Shown: positions 9,287 to 18,784 of the stretch, in pieces
Layout of the letters: the number at the start of each line of letters is the position of its first letter
Position numbering within the stretch: the stretch's first letter is position 1
From: Alkalihalobacterium alkalinitrilicum
GTDB taxonomy: Bacteria > Bacillota > Bacilli > Bacillales > Bacillaceae_F
Direction of reading: 5' to 3'
NCBI RefSeq assembly: GCF_002019605.1
Contig: NZ_KV917368.1
Span: forward strand, 4,943,070 to 5,007,069
DNA length: 64,000 nucleotides
Notes under the pieces: generated by a model
Databases searched by the model: none
The model's input: only the letters and a program-made list of their open reading frames with translations
What the model was told of the DNA's origin: nothing
Position numbers and translations under genes: made by a program

Positions 9287-9667
9287 ATGATATCAATAGA
9301 GGTTAACGATATTTCTATACAAATTGATAAAATAATCTTACATATTTCCAAACCATTATCAAAAGAAGAGGCTTCTTTATTACAAGCTGCAGGGAGAATG
9401 CTAGCAAATTCCGACCAATTGGCATTCATCTACCTTTTAGAAGACGATGAAAGGTATCAACATGTAAGTATTCCAGAACACCTTTGGGCAGAATTAACCA
9501 CAGCATTAAGGAAAATAAATAACGTATATATAGAATTAGCTAGTGAATATGAGATTGAATGTACATATTTTAAAGATGAATTTAATTACTTACTAGAAAA
9601 TATTCAGGATAACAGCAATTATGGCGATAAAATGGTAGAAGCTGTTGGGAGAATTATTTCAAAATAA
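9287..9667 (+). CDS. yjbL: YjbL family protein, unknown function
   Basis: A 126-residue soluble, acidic protein beginning MISIEVNDIS, with no membrane segment or recognisable catalytic motif. The name rests on its position between the CYTH gene and relQ and on its size, close to the B. subtilis YjbL length. GGAGG lies 7 bases before the ATG. It starts a forward transcription unit divergent from yjbK; a hairpin region follows the stop. Confidence 0.65.
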   Translation: MISIEVNDISIQIDKIILHISKPLSKEEASLLQAAGRMLANSDQLAFIYLLEDDERYQHVSIPEHLWAELTTALRKINNVYIELASEYEIECTYFKDEFNYLLENIQDNSNYGDKMVEAVGRIISK

Positions 9668-9676
9668 TCAACATAG

Positions 9677-9775
9677 CTTTAGAAAAACACGATTTTTCGT
9701 CACGATGGAGAAAATCGTTGTTTATCTAATTCTTTATTCCTTTAAAAATTAATTTTCTTAAAGTGATAAAAAGTG
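9677..9775. repeat. Intergenic repeat, copy 1
   Basis: This stretch begins CTTTAGAAAAACACGATTT, contains a GATTTTTCG...GAGAAAATC hairpin and ends with TTCTTAAAGTG. A clearly related stretch lies at 12663-12760 in the same orientation. Both ends carry related CTTTA(A)GAA-type sequence in inverted orientation, so it could be a small mobile repeat; the hairpin may also end the yjbL transcript. Confidence 0.5.
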
Positions 9776-9808
9776 AAGGCGATTATTTGAAGAATGGTTG
9801 GTGGTTAC

Positions 9809-10438
9809 ATGTACAATTGGGATACGTTCTTAATCCCATATAAACAAGCGGTAGAAGAGCTAAAAATTAAATTTAAAGGGATCCGTGAGCAGTATCAAAA
9901 GTCTTCTAAGCATACACCGATTGAGTTTGTAACTGGAAGAGTGAAGCCTGTTGCCAGTATTATTGATAAAGCATTACGTAAAGATATACCCCTTACACGG
10001 ATTGAAGAAGATATGCAAGACTTAGCAGGAATCCGTATTGTTTGTCAGTTTGTAGAAGATATTAATACTATTATTGAATTTCTTCGACTACGAACTGATT
10101 TTGAAATCGTAGAAGAACGCGATTATATAAACCATAAGAAAGAAAGTGGATACAGATCGTATCATATTGTTATAAAATATCCTGTCGAGACGATTGCAGG
10201 AAAAAAACAAATTTACGTTGAATTACAAATACGAACACTCGCCATGAACTTTTGGGCAACGATTGAACATTCTTTAAACTATAAATATAGTGGAGAAATT
10301 CCTGAGTATTATAAACAACGTTTACAACGTGCCGCCGAAGCTGCTTTTCAATTGGATGAAGAAATGTCGCAAATTAGCGAAGAAGTTAGAGAAGCCCAAC
10401 GAATCATTTCAAAAAAACATGGTCGCATTAATAATTAA
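9809..10438 (+). CDS. relQ: Small alarmone synthetase RelQ (YjbM/SasB)
   Basis: The 209-residue protein is a stand-alone RelA/SpoT synthetase domain making (p)ppGpp from ATP and GDP/GTP. Visible family motifs are [35 protein letters not shown] and [17 protein letters not shown]. The length matches RelQ (about 211 residues). ATG at 9809 aligns with the family start ([11 protein letters not shown]); an upstream ATG at 9794 is possible. It is followed by the NAD kinase and pseudouridine synthase genes, the standard relQ operon of Firmicutes. Confidence 0.93.
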   Translation: MYNWDTFLIPYKQAVEELKIKFKGIREQYQKSSKHTPIEFVTGRVKPVASIIDKALRKDIPLTRIEEDMQDLAGIRIVCQFVEDINTIIEFLRLRTDFEIVEERDYINHKKESGYRSYHIVIKYPVETIAGKKQIYVELQIRTLAMNFWATIEHSLNYKYSGEIPEYYKQRLQRAAEAAFQLDEEMSQISEEVREAQRIISKKHGRINN

Positions 10439-10467
10439 TAAATTTTCTAAAGATGGAGTCTGATGTT

Positions 10468-11262
10468 ATGAATTTTACCGTGACTTCTAGAGGAGATAAC
10501 GTTTCGAATGCACTTCAGCAAAGAATTAAAACATACTTAGTTGAATTCGGATTAAAATACGATGAAGATAAGCCTGAAATTGTAATTACGGTCGGTGGCG
10601 ATGGGACATTACTTCATGCCTTTCATACGTACAAACACCGATTAGAAGAAACTTCATTTGTCGGTATACATACAGGACATCTAGGATTTTATGCAGACTG
10701 GATGCCCGAAGAAGTAGAAAAATTAGTCATTCATATCGCAAAAACACCATTTCAAATTGTTGAATATCCGTTGTTAGAAGTTGTAATTCGACATTATGGT
10801 GATAATAAATCTGAGCGCTTACTAGCTTTAAATGAATGTACGGTGAAAAGTCCTGAAGAATCACTCGTCTGTAACGTTGAAATTAAAGGTGAGAAGTTTG
10901 AGACGTTTCGCGGGGATGGACTTTGTATTTCAACACCATCTGGGAGTACGGCCTATAATAAAGCACTTGGTGGTGCGATCTTACATCCTTCACTTGCGTC
11001 CATTCAATTAGCTGAAATGGCGTCGATTAATAACCGAGTATATCGAACGGTAGGATCCCCACTTGTTTTACCACAGCACCATACCTGTTTATTGAAACCA
11101 CAAAATGATGTGAAATTGCTTATAACAATCGATCACTTTTCCTGGACTCATCAACAGGTTAAATCGATACAGTGTCGGGTAGCTGAGGAAAAGATTAAGT
11201 TTGCAAGGTTTAGACCGTTCCCGTTTTGGAAACGTGTAAAGGAATCTTTTATTGGAGACTAG
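10468..11262 (+). CDS. nadF: NAD kinase
   Basis: The 264-residue protein carries the NAD kinase GGDGT motif ([12 protein letters not shown] near residue 40), the NE/D motif ALNECTVKS and the glycine-rich [15 protein letters not shown]. It phosphorylates NAD to NADP in the cytoplasm. The ATG at 10468 is chosen because GATGGAG lies about 9 bases upstream and because the protein then begins [10 protein letters not shown], in register with the B. subtilis enzyme. Five bases separate it from the following pseudouridine synthase gene. Confidence 0.95.
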   Translation: MNFTVTSRGDNVSNALQQRIKTYLVEFGLKYDEDKPEIVITVGGDGTLLHAFHTYKHRLEETSFVGIHTGHLGFYADWMPEEVEKLVIHIAKTPFQIVEYPLLEVVIRHYGDNKSERLLALNECTVKSPEESLVCNVEIKGEKFETFRGDGLCISTPSGSTAYNKALGGAILHPSLASIQLAEMASINNRVYRTVGSPLVLPQHHTCLLKPQNDVKLLITIDHFSWTHQQVKSIQCRVAEEKIKFARFRPFPFWKRVKESFIGD

Positions 11263-11267
11263 AAAAA

Positions 11268-12158
11268 ATGGCAGGACTACAAATCACATGGACTGTAGAA
11301 GAAAACTGGGAAGGTAAACTTCTTCGTGAGTTTTTAAAGGAAGGAAAAAAGTTATCCAAAAGAGCCCTAGCAGATATTAAATTTGCTGGTGGCTCCATTT
11401 TTGTAAATGGAGAATTTGCAACGGTCCGAAAACAATTACGACTGAACGATGAGGTAATGATTGTTTTTCCACGAGAAACAAGAAGTGATAGTATTCTACC
11501 CGAAAAAATTCGACTCAATATATTATATGAGGACAATCACTTCCTAGTTGTCAATAAACCTTCAGGTATGCCTACGATCCCATCAAGAGATCATTTACGT
11601 GGAACACTGGCAAACGGAGTATTGTATTATTATGATCAGTACGGGATTCCATCAACGTTTCATGCTGTTAATCGTCTCGACAAAGACACTTCAGGAATTG
11701 TTGTTATTGCGAAGCATCGTTTTGCCCATGATTTAATGGCAAAAGAACAAAAAACAGGTAGTATTCATCGAGAGTATATCGCCATTGTTGATGGACAATT
11801 AATGTCAGAAAAAGGGACAATTAATGCTCCAATTGGTAGAACCAGTGATAGTATTATTGAAAGAGAAGTGCGTTCCGATGGTCAAGTTGCCATCACACAC
11901 TATACTGTACTTTCAAAAAGTGAGGAAGAAACAGTTGTTAGAGTTAAGCTTGAAACAGGGAGGACCCATCAAATTCGTGTCCATTTTGCGTATTTAGGAC
12001 ACCCATTAATAGGCGATGATTTATACGGTGGAAAGCGAAATAAAATGATGAGACAAGCATTACATAGTTATTATTGCTCTTTTATCCATCCATTTACACT
12101 AGAGCAAATTACGATGGAAGCACCAGTACCTAGCGATATGCAAAAGTGGATGCCATAA
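11268..12158 (+). CDS. yjbO: RluA-family 23S rRNA pseudouridine synthase (YjbO)
   Basis: A 296-residue protein with an N-terminal S4-like RNA-binding segment (about 15-75) and the RluA catalytic domain, recognised by HAVNRLDKDTSGIVVIAK with the catalytic aspartate in RLDKDTSG and by ETGRTHQIRVHFAYLGHPL. It should isomerise uridines in rRNA. ATG at 11268 lies 5 bases after the nadF stop, with TTGGAG upstream, so the two are translationally linked. Confidence 0.92.
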   Translation: MAGLQITWTVEENWEGKLLREFLKEGKKLSKRALADIKFAGGSIFVNGEFATVRKQLRLNDEVMIVFPRETRSDSILPEKIRLNILYEDNHFLVVNKPSGMPTIPSRDHLRGTLANGVLYYYDQYGIPSTFHAVNRLDKDTSGIVVIAKHRFAHDLMAKEQKTGSIHREYIAIVDGQLMSEKGTINAPIGRTSDSIIEREVRSDGQVAITHYTVLSKSEEETVVRVKLETGRTHQIRVHFAYLGHPLIGDDLYGGKRNKMMRQALHSYYCSFIHPFTLEQITMEAPVPSDMQKWMP

Positions 12159-12181
12159 TGAATTATAAATGATGATTGTAA

Positions 12182-12213
12182 TATCTAAAAAAGGACTACA
12201 AGTTGTAGTCCTT
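12182..12213 (-). terminator. Terminator of the reverse-strand lipoprotein gene
   Basis: A near-perfect stem (AAGGACTACAA with TTGTAGTCCTT, 12191-12213) is followed by a T run only when read on the reverse strand. It touches the stop codon of the lipoprotein gene. It may also stall transcripts from the convergent yjbO. Confidence 0.8.
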
Positions 12214-12652
12214 AATTGGTCTCCATTTCTACATGCGTAATAGAAAAACGAGTGACATCATCACCGTCTTCATCAAAAATAACTACTTCAACAGCATCTG
12301 CCAATGTCTCTTCCGTAAAGATTTGCTCGACTTCAAATGACTCTCCAATAAAGTATCCACTATTCGCACTTATTTTAAATGCTTCTGGAATTTGATTTTC
12401 ATTGACAAAAGGTATCGTTTCTTGACCGAGTTCTTCAATCAATTCAGCACTTAATAGTTCGAATTTTGCAAATAGATTCCCCGAGGGTAAATTACTCGTG
12501 TTTTCTAGCCGAACGTAAAAAGTTAGTAAATTACGGTCTTCATCAATGATGACTTTGCTTTGGTCGACATCGCCTTGAATTTCTACTTGCGGACCACAGC
12601 TAGCTAGTACGAAAACAATTGAAAAAAATAAGATTATCTTAAAAAATTGCAT
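12212..12652 (-). CDS. Putative lipoprotein, unknown function
   Basis: The 146-residue product begins with a signal peptide, MQFFKIILFFSIVFVLASC, with a typical lipobox (LASC) so that Cys-19 would be lipidated and the protein anchored on the outer face of the membrane. The mature part is acidic, with an immunoglobulin-like pattern of alternating strands, but I do not recognise a family. ATG at 12652 follows AAGGTG; an earlier in-frame ATG would put a non-hydrophobic extension before the signal. The intergenic repeat copy 2 abuts its ribosome site. Confidence 0.75.
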   Translation of the reverse strand: MQFFKIILFFSIVFVLASCGPQVEIQGDVDQSKVIIDEDRNLLTFYVRLENTSNLPSGNLFAKFELLSAELIEELGQETIPFVNENQIPEAFKISANSGYFIGESFEVEQIFTEETLADAVEVVIFDEDGDDVTRFSITHVEMETN

Positions 12653-12662
12653 GGTTTCACCT

Positions 12663-12762
12663 TCTTTAGAAAAACACGATTTATCGCCAAAAATGGCGAA
12701 AATCAAAGTCTTTTCTTATACTTTAGTCCCTTAATCAAGTTAAACATTCTTAAAGTGTAAAA
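12663..12762. repeat. Intergenic repeat, copy 2
   Basis: Begins CTTTAGAAAAACACGATTT, as copy 1 at 9677, with a GCCAAAAATGGC hairpin in the middle and CATTCTTAAAGTG at the right end. The two copies share most of their length by eye, with the loop and centre diverged. Here it lies between prpE and the lipoprotein gene. Confidence 0.5.
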
Positions 12763-12764
12763 AA

Positions 12765-13514
12765 TTACTCGATCGTATCGTCAAAAGTACGGAACTTCTC
12801 GCTAACGTAAGGCATCGTTGATGAAACAGAGACAGTTTTTAATTCAGGATAGCGTAAAGAGGTTAATTTACCACCAAAAACACATCCTGTATCAATGTTA
12901 ACGGTGTAATGAATAAACCGTGGTTCAGCAACTGGTGTATGGCCGTACACAATCCAAGCATCTCCAGTATAGTTTTTGGCCCAGTCTCTTCTAACAGGTG
13001 ATCCATCAGGGTGTTTTTCACCCGTTATATCACCGTATAGGACAAACGTTTTTACTTTTTTATCGTGCCTACCAATATAATCTTGTCTAATTCCAGCATG
13101 GGCAATCACTAACTTCCCATCATCTAAGACAGCATATAGATTAGAATTTTCAACGAGTTTCCGGAACTTTGAACTGATTGCATTATAATCTTTACGAGAT
13201 AACTGTTCAAGTTCTGCGACTGTTGTTTCTAAGCCATGAGTCGTTTGTACGTTTCGACCGAGGAAATAGCGGTAAAGTTTATCACAATGGTTTCCAGGAA
13301 CGTAGTAGGCTAATTTTCGATGAACGAGCTCATATACGACCTCAATAACTCGGATGGAATGTGGTCCCCTGTCCGTTAAATCACCTACAAAGGCTAATTT
13401 TCTACCATCAGTATGAATAGGAATATTTTCTGACCAATCATAGCCGAGCTCTTCTGTTAGTTGTTTAAATTCATCATAGCAACCGTGAATATCACCAATT
13501 ATATCAATAGACAT
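12765..13514 (-). CDS. prpE: Bis(5'-nucleosyl)-tetraphosphatase PrpE
   Basis: The 249-residue protein is a metallophosphatase of the PPP type. Metal-binding motifs are GDIHGCYDE near residue 7, GDLTDRGP near 45 and PGNHCDKL near 95, with a C-terminal YGHTPV. PrpE hydrolyses Ap4A and in B. subtilis is linked to spore germination. GGAGG precedes the ATG. It is divergent from the yjbQ antiporter gene, as in B. subtilis. Confidence 0.93.
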   Translation of the reverse strand: MSIDIIGDIHGCYDEFKQLTEELGYDWSENIPIHTDGRKLAFVGDLTDRGPHSIRVIEVVYELVHRKLAYYVPGNHCDKLYRYFLGRNVQTTHGLETTVAELEQLSRKDYNAISSKFRKLVENSNLYAVLDDGKLVIAHAGIRQDYIGRHDKKVKTFVLYGDITGEKHPDGSPVRRDWAKNYTGDAWIVYGHTPVAEPRFIHYTVNIDTGCVFGGKLTSLRYPELKTVSVSSTMPYVSEKFRTFDDTIE

Positions 13515-13673
13515 ATTAGTTTCCTCCAGTGTAAAAATGTAGTATCATAAAAAAACTGTTCGACAGCATAGTACAAGTAGTTTTTCCATAAAATGAGGGA
13601 ATATGGCATTTCTGTTTAAACACTTTCGCATCGAAAATGTTTAAAGGGAAAAGTAACAAATGAGGAGGGAGCA

Positions 13674-15743
13674 ATGCATATGCTAGAAAATCCAATTTCT
13701 AATCCAGTGTTAATTTTTGCAATTGCTATGCTAATATTCCTTTTAGCTCCCATAATTATGGCCCGAATAAAAGTTCCTGGAATTATTGGGTTAATATTTG
13801 CAGGAGTGATTATCGGCCCAAAAGGTTTAGGGCTATTAGATCGAGATCCAACAATCATATTATTAGGTACAGTAGGCCTTTTATATATTATTTTTATTGC
13901 AGGTCTAGAAATTGATTTAGAAGGCTTTAAAAAATATAGGCAACGAAGTATTGTCTTCGGTTCATTATCCTTTACTATACCATTCATCTTTGGAACAGCT
14001 CTAGGGATAATCCTTCAATACTCAGTCCCAGCAGCGATATTATTAGGATCATTGTTAGGGTCACATACTTTACTTGCGTATCCGATTGCCAGTCGATTAG
14101 GGATTGCTAAAAATAAAAGTGTAACGACAACTGTCGGTGGAACGATTATGACAGATACATTGGCACTTTTAATTCTCGCCATTATCGCTGCATCAATGGA
14201 AGGAGATTTAAACGGCGCTTTTTGGGTAAAAATGCTGATTTCATTAGGTGTTTACGTAGCGGCTGTTTTAATCATTATCCCGTATCTTGCACGATCCTTT
14301 TTTCGTTCGATGAGCAGTGAAGGGACATTAGATTATATTTTTGTTATGACAATCTTATTTATTACAGCTTTTTTTGCAACGGTTGCTGGATTAGAACCGA
14401 TCATAGGTGCTTTTTTAGCTGGTCTTGCACTAAATCGATTTATTTTGGAACATAGTCCGTTAATGAACAGGATAAAATTTGTAGGTAATGCCATTTTTAT
14501 TCCTTTTTTCTTGTTATCTGTCGGAATGTTAATGGATGTTCGTGTGTTATTAAGTGAACCTAGTGCTTGGGTTTTAGCTGCTGCGATTGTTTTATTTGTT
14601 CAGCTAGGAAAATTTCTAGCGGCATGGATTAGTGGTAAACTTTATCAATATTCAAAAGATGAAATTCGTCTCATGTTTGGCTTGTCCGTACCACAAGCAG
14701 CAGCGACGCTAGCAGCAACACTTGTCGGCTTTGATCTTGGGTTATTTGACCAAGCCACGGTTAACGGGGTAATTGTCATGATTCTTGTTACGTGTATGGT
14801 AGGTCCATACATGGTCGAGAAATATGGTCGGAAAATTGCTTTGTTAGAAGAACAACAGCCGTATGAACCAAGTAATGCACCTGAAAGAATATTAGTTCCA
14901 TTAGCTAATCCAAATTCAGTTGAAGCATTACTCAACTTATCATTTAGCATACGTGGAAATAGTAATGAGCCAATCTATCCGCTAACGGTCGCACGCGAAC
15001 AAAATGGCAGATCCGCAGAAAAGGTAGCTGAAGCCGAAAAGATGCTCGGTAAGGCACTCACCTATGCCTCGGGAGCGAATATTCCTGTTCATTTATTAAC
15101 TCGTGTCGACCCCAATATATCTTCAGGCATTCTTCGAGCAATAGAAGAAACGAGAATTACAAAAGTAGTGATCGGGTGGAATGGAAAATTATCAACTCCT
15201 CAGCGCATTTTTGGCGGAGTATTAGACCAATTGCTCGATCGAACGAACGAAATGGTTTTAGTTTCTATGCTGGGCCACCCACTCAATACGACGAAAAGAA
15301 TTGTCCTTATTTTACCATCAGGTGTCAATCATAAGTCAGGATATTATGAAGGTATTAAAACGGTAAAAGAAATGGCGAATCAAATAGGAGCTAAATTGTC
15401 TGTACTCGTCATTAAGGACGAAAGCACATCTTATAAAAAAACGTTTGAAGAAATGAAACCTGATGTTTCTATGAAATTTGCAAATGTAAAAACGTGGAAT
15501 GAATTAATTGAAAATTACTTGTTAATGTTGAAAAAAGATGACTTAGTTATTGTCCTAAGTGCAAGAAGAGGAACAATTGCATGGCACCCTAAGTTAGAAG
15601 AACTGCCACGTATCCTTGCGAAGGCAATTCCTGAAAGCTTTATTATCTTATTTCCACCTGAAAAAGATAAAGTTGATTTACGTGGTTCAAGAGGGACAGA
15701 TGTGCCAAGAACCTTACTACCAAGAAGAGAATTTGGTGATTAA
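13674..15743 (+). CDS. yjbQ: CPA2-type monovalent cation/H+ antiporter (YjbQ)
   Basis: The 689-residue protein has about 12 transmembrane segments in residues 5-385 (Na+/H+ exchanger fold, with GAFLAGLALNRF in the conserved core) followed by a soluble tail of about 300 residues resembling universal-stress-protein domains. Such CPA2 carriers exchange Na+ or K+ for protons and are regulated through the cytoplasmic tail. GAGGAGG supports ATG at 13674 or two codons later. It is divergent from prpE and ends at its own terminator. Confidence 0.88.
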   Translation: MHMLENPISNPVLIFAIAMLIFLLAPIIMARIKVPGIIGLIFAGVIIGPKGLGLLDRDPTIILLGTVGLLYIIFIAGLEIDLEGFKKYRQRSIVFGSLSFTIPFIFGTALGIILQYSVPAAILLGSLLGSHTLLAYPIASRLGIAKNKSVTTTVGGTIMTDTLALLILAIIAASMEGDLNGAFWVKMLISLGVYVAAVLIIIPYLARSFFRSMSSEGTLDYIFVMTILFITAFFATVAGLEPIIGAFLAGLALNRFILEHSPLMNRIKFVGNAIFIPFFLLSVGMLMDVRVLLSEPSAWVLAAAIVLFVQLGKFLAAWISGKLYQYSKDEIRLMFGLSVPQAAATLAATLVGFDLGLFDQATVNGVIVMILVTCMVGPYMVEKYGRKIALLEEQQPYEPSNAPERILVPLANPNSVEALLNLSFSIRGNSNEPIYPLTVAREQNGRSAEKVAEAEKMLGKALTYASGANIPVHLLTRVDPNISSGILRAIEETRITKVVIGWNGKLSTPQRIFGGVLDQLLDRTNEMVLVSMLGHPLNTTKRIVLILPSGVNHKSGYYEGIKTVKEMANQIGAKLSVLVIKDESTSYKKTFEEMKPDVSMKFANVKTWNELIENYLLMLKKDDLVIVLSARRGTIAWHPKLEELPRILAKAIPESFIILFPPEKDKVDLRGSRGTDVPRTLLPRREFGD

Positions 15744-15750
15744 TTTTACG

Positions 15751-15774
15751 CCTCCTATTATTAGGAGGTTTTTT
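15751..15774 (+). terminator. Terminator after yjbQ
   Basis: A 7-bp stem (CCTCCTA with TAGGAGG) followed by six T residues, directly after the antiporter stop. Confidence 0.85.
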
Positions 15775-15821
15775 GTTGGCGATAATAATAACAGACATTC
15801 ATAAGAAAAGAGGGGTATGAG

Positions 15822-15971
15822 GTGGAAATGGAGCCAGTCGTCGTTTGTCCAAAGTGCAAAGTTGAAAAGCCATTAAATAACTTATTAACAGCCCAATCAA
15901 ATCAAAACGTCATTTTTGAATGTGAAAACTGCCAATTTATTAAGCGAAATATCGTCACAAAAAAAGGGTAA
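15822..15971 (+). CDS. Small zinc-ribbon-like protein, unknown function
   Basis: An open frame of 49 codons from GTG (15822) or 47 codons from ATG (15828) encodes a protein with two CxxC pairs, VVCPKCKVEK and FECENCQF, spaced as in a minimal zinc ribbon, and a basic C-terminus. GAGGGG lies 6 bases before the GTG. I do not recognise the family. It sits alone between the yjbQ terminator and the fabI promoter. Confidence 0.55.
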   Translation: MEMEPVVVCPKCKVEKPLNNLLTAQSNQNVIFECENCQFIKRNIVTKKG

Positions 15972-16040
15972 TCCGAGTAGAAGAAGAATATTAAAAAAGG
16001 GAAGACTATGCCAATAGATACAAAACATGCTATACTCATA

Positions 16041-16057
16041 TTAGTACCAAGTACTAA
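16041..16057. promoter_or_regulatory. FapR operator upstream of fabI
   Basis: TTAGTACCAAGTACTAA is a perfect 7-bp-arm palindrome matching the FapR consensus (TTAGTACCTnnTACTAA type). A TATACT -10-like hexamer lies at 16031-16036 and overlaps the operator edge, so bound FapR would block transcription until malonyl-CoA relieves it. fabI is a member of the Fap regulon in B. subtilis. Confidence 0.85.
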
Positions 16058-16127
16058 TAGCAAGTGATTAGTCAATTAAAAATTTTTATTACATGGTTCC
16101 TTAAATATTAGGAGGGGAATGAACATT

Positions 16128-16907
16128 ATGAATTTATCATTACAAGATCGTACATATGTGATTATGGGTGTAGCTAATAAACGAAGCATTGCTTGGGGGA
16201 TTGCGCAATCTCTATCGAAAGCAGGAGCGCGTTTAATTTTTACTTATGCTGGAGAACGTCTAGAGAAGAATGTTCGTGATTTAGCAGGAACATTAGAGCG
16301 AGACGATTTCTTAGTTCTTCCTTGTGATGTAACAAATGATGAGGAAGTGGAGAAAACTTTCGCTAGCATTAAAGAAGAAGTTGGAGTGATTCACGGAATC
16401 GCACACTGTATTGCTTTTGCAAACAAGGACGAACTTGAAGGCGAGTATTTAAATACAACTCGTGACGGGTTCTTGCTCGCGCAAAATATTAGTGCATATT
16501 CATTAACAGCAGTTGTGAAAGCAGCTCGCCCAGTAATGACAGATGGCGGAAGTATTGTGACGTTAACGTACCTCGGTGGAGAGCGTGTCGTGAAAAATTA
16601 TAACGTCATGGGTGTAGCAAAAGCATCATTAGATGCAAGTGTGAAGTACTTAGCAAATGACTTAGGAAAAGATGGGATCCGCGTTAACTCGATTTCAGCT
16701 GGTCCAATTCGTACGTTAGCGGCAAAAGGCATTTCTGGATTTAACGATGTGTTAAAAGAAATCGAGGAGCGTGCACCACTTCGCCGTACGACTACACAAG
16801 AAGAAGTAGGAGATACTGCGTTATTCTTAATGAGTGATTTATCACGCGGGATTACAGGCGAAATGATCCATGTGGATTGTGGGTATAATATTTTGTCTTT
16901 GTCGTAA
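16128..16907 (+). CDS. fabI: Enoyl-[acyl-carrier-protein] reductase FabI
   Basis: The 259-residue protein is a classical FabI: the N-terminal MGVANKRSIAWGIAQSL nucleotide-binding segment, the Tyr/Lys active-site stretch YNVMGVAKASLDASVKYL and the substrate-loop motif SAGPIRTLAAKGI. It reduces trans-2-enoyl-ACP with NAD(P)H in fatty acid elongation. ATG at 16128 gives MNLSLQ as in B. subtilis and is about 11 bases after GGAGGGG; the ATG at 16119 sits too close. The FapR operator lies about 70 bp upstream. Confidence 0.95.
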   Translation: MNLSLQDRTYVIMGVANKRSIAWGIAQSLSKAGARLIFTYAGERLEKNVRDLAGTLERDDFLVLPCDVTNDEEVEKTFASIKEEVGVIHGIAHCIAFANKDELEGEYLNTTRDGFLLAQNISAYSLTAVVKAARPVMTDGGSIVTLTYLGGERVVKNYNVMGVAKASLDASVKYLANDLGKDGIRVNSISAGPIRTLAAKGISGFNDVLKEIEERAPLRRTTTQEEVGDTALFLMSDLSRGITGEMIHVDCGYNILSLS

Positions 16908-16921
16908 TATCGTAATAAGAA

Positions 16922-16947
16922 AGGAGCCCAGATATGGGCTCCTTTTT
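16922..16947 (+). terminator. Terminator after fabI
   Basis: A 9-bp stem (AGGAGCCCA with TGGGCTCCT, loop GATA) followed by five T residues. The group II intron begins immediately after this T-tract. Confidence 0.9.
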
Positions 16948-16949
16948 GT

Positions 16950-18784
16950 GTGTGTGCCAGGCACATCAACTAACCACTAGAGGAACGCAAGGTACTTATC
17001 GCGAGGTAAGGGCTGAAGGAAGCGTGTATCAAAATCTTGGCTCGACGAATAGAAATCTGATACCAAGGCTCTGTAGGTGGATAAGACTCCATAACAAGTC
17101 AAAGTCCGAAAGATGTGCGTAAACCTATAGAGTAAATCAGGCGAGTAAAAGAGGAAAGATAGTTGTCTTACCCTGGGAGGTCTCGCGGACACTTGAGGAG
17201 TCCCCTATAAAGAAAGCTGGTCGAAAAAGGTTTATCGCGAGAAGTCAGCCGAAGCCATAGTAGTGATTAAATCACGAAGGGCTGAACAATTTATAGTGTT
17301 TCTACGCCATGAATGCACGGAGGATATACTTCTGAATGTGTTAATGAGGAAAGTATGAGCGTATCTCAAAGGATACTCAAAAGAGAAGTGTCTTACCGTC
17401 ACGTGAAAGGAAAGGAAGAAACGAGTGTGGAGCTTTTAGAAGAGATTTTAAGCAACCAAAATATGAATCAAGCTTATAAGCGCGTATATCGCAATAAAGG
17501 TGCAAGTGGAGTAGATGGAGTGAGTGTAGAAGAGTTGAAAGAATATCTGAAAGAACATAAGGATGAACTTCGTGCTCAAATTCGGAAAAGGAAATACCAA
17601 CCTTCGCCAGCACTGCGAGTAGAGATTCCAAAGGAAAATGGGAAAATGCGCAAACTAGGTATTCCAACGGTTGTCGACAGGGTGGTACAACAAGCAATCA
17701 GTCAAAAACTGAGCCCATTATTCGAAAAAACAATTTAGCGAATACAGCTATGGCTTCCGACCGGGAAGAAGTTGCGAGATGGCGATTATCCAAGCGTTGG
17801 AATATATGAATGACGGATGTGATTGGTTAGTATATATTGACCTAGAACGATTCTTTGATACGGTGCATCACGACAAATTGATGAGAATCATCTCCCATAC
17901 GATAAGCGATGGAGATGTAACTTCCCTTATAAGGAAATATCTCGTAAGTGGGGTGATGGTCCATGGTAAATATGAAGAAACGCAAGTTGGAACACCACAA
18001 GGAGGCAACCTTAGTCCACTCCTAAGCAACATTATGTTGAATGAGTTGGACAAGGAATTGGAAGCAAGAGGACTGCGTTTCGTTAGATACGCAGATGATA
18101 GCCTCATTTTCGTCAGAAGCGAAAATGCAGCGAATAGAGTGCTCACTTCCATTACAAAATTTATCGAAAAGAAACTAGGACTTAAAGTGAATGTGGAAAA
18201 AAGTAGAATCTCACGTCCTAACCAAACAAAATTTCTTGGATTTGGCTTTTACTACGACTCAAATAAGAAGAAAGTACAACCAAGACCTCATGGGAAATCG
18301 ATTCAGAAATTCCAAAGGAAACTACGTCAGCTAACAAAACGAAGCTGGAGTACCTCTCTAGATATGAGAATTGTTAAGCTGAAACAGGTTATTTACGGTT
18401 GGGTTAATTACTTTAAGATAGCTAACATGAAGAAAGCGCTTGGAGTAATAGACGCGAAACTTCGTTCCAGACTGCGAGTAATCATTTGGAAGCAATGGAA
18501 GTCCAACAAGAAAAGAATAAAATCCCTTGTCCAACTGGGCATTTTCAAAGAGGAGGCAAAGGGATTAACGTACTGTCGAAGGGGCTACCGTTACATTGGA
18601 CTATCGAAGGTAGTTCAAAAAGCATTATCTAATAAACGCTTAAGGCAAAGGGGTATTCCTTTTGCCTTAGACTACTACTTGAAAGTACACACTGTAATAT
18701 AAATTGAACCGCCGTATACGGAACCGTATGTACGGTGGTGTGAGAGGGGCGAAAATAGGTTAACTTATTTTCCCTCTACTCGAT
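16950..18784 (+). mobile_element. Group II intron, IIC type, inserted behind the fabI terminator
   Basis: The element begins with a GTGTG-type 5' end directly after the fabI terminator, has about 400 bases of structured leader, then a class C-like reverse transcriptase gene. At the 3' end a domain V-like hairpin (about 18711-18745, with CCGTATACGG and CCGTATGTACGG) and a domain VI stem (GAAAATA with TTATTTTC) lead to CTACTCGAT, a typical 3' end, at 18784. Insertion behind an intrinsic terminator is the known habit of IIC introns. The exact 5' base (16948, 16950 or 16952) is uncertain because of the GTGTGTGTG run. The 146 bases from 18785 to the next gene are not explained. Confidence 0.85.
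17355..18702 (+). pseudogene. ltrA: Group II intron reverse transcriptase/maturase, frameshifted
   Basis: Two frames cover one class C intron-encoded protein of about 448 residues: an N-terminal part ending at 17738 and a C-terminal part continuing to 18702. One extra A in the run at 17725-17730 breaks the frame; removing it restores LFEKQFSEYSYGFRPGRSC. Reverse-transcriptase motifs are intact: KLGIPTVVDRVVQQA, VGTPQGGNLSPLL and the catalytic RYADDSLIF. A maturase X-domain follows, and no endonuclease domain is present, as expected for class C. ATG at 17355 is preceded by GAGGA. Unless the ribosome slips or the indel is a sequence error, the protein is inactive. Confidence 0.88.
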
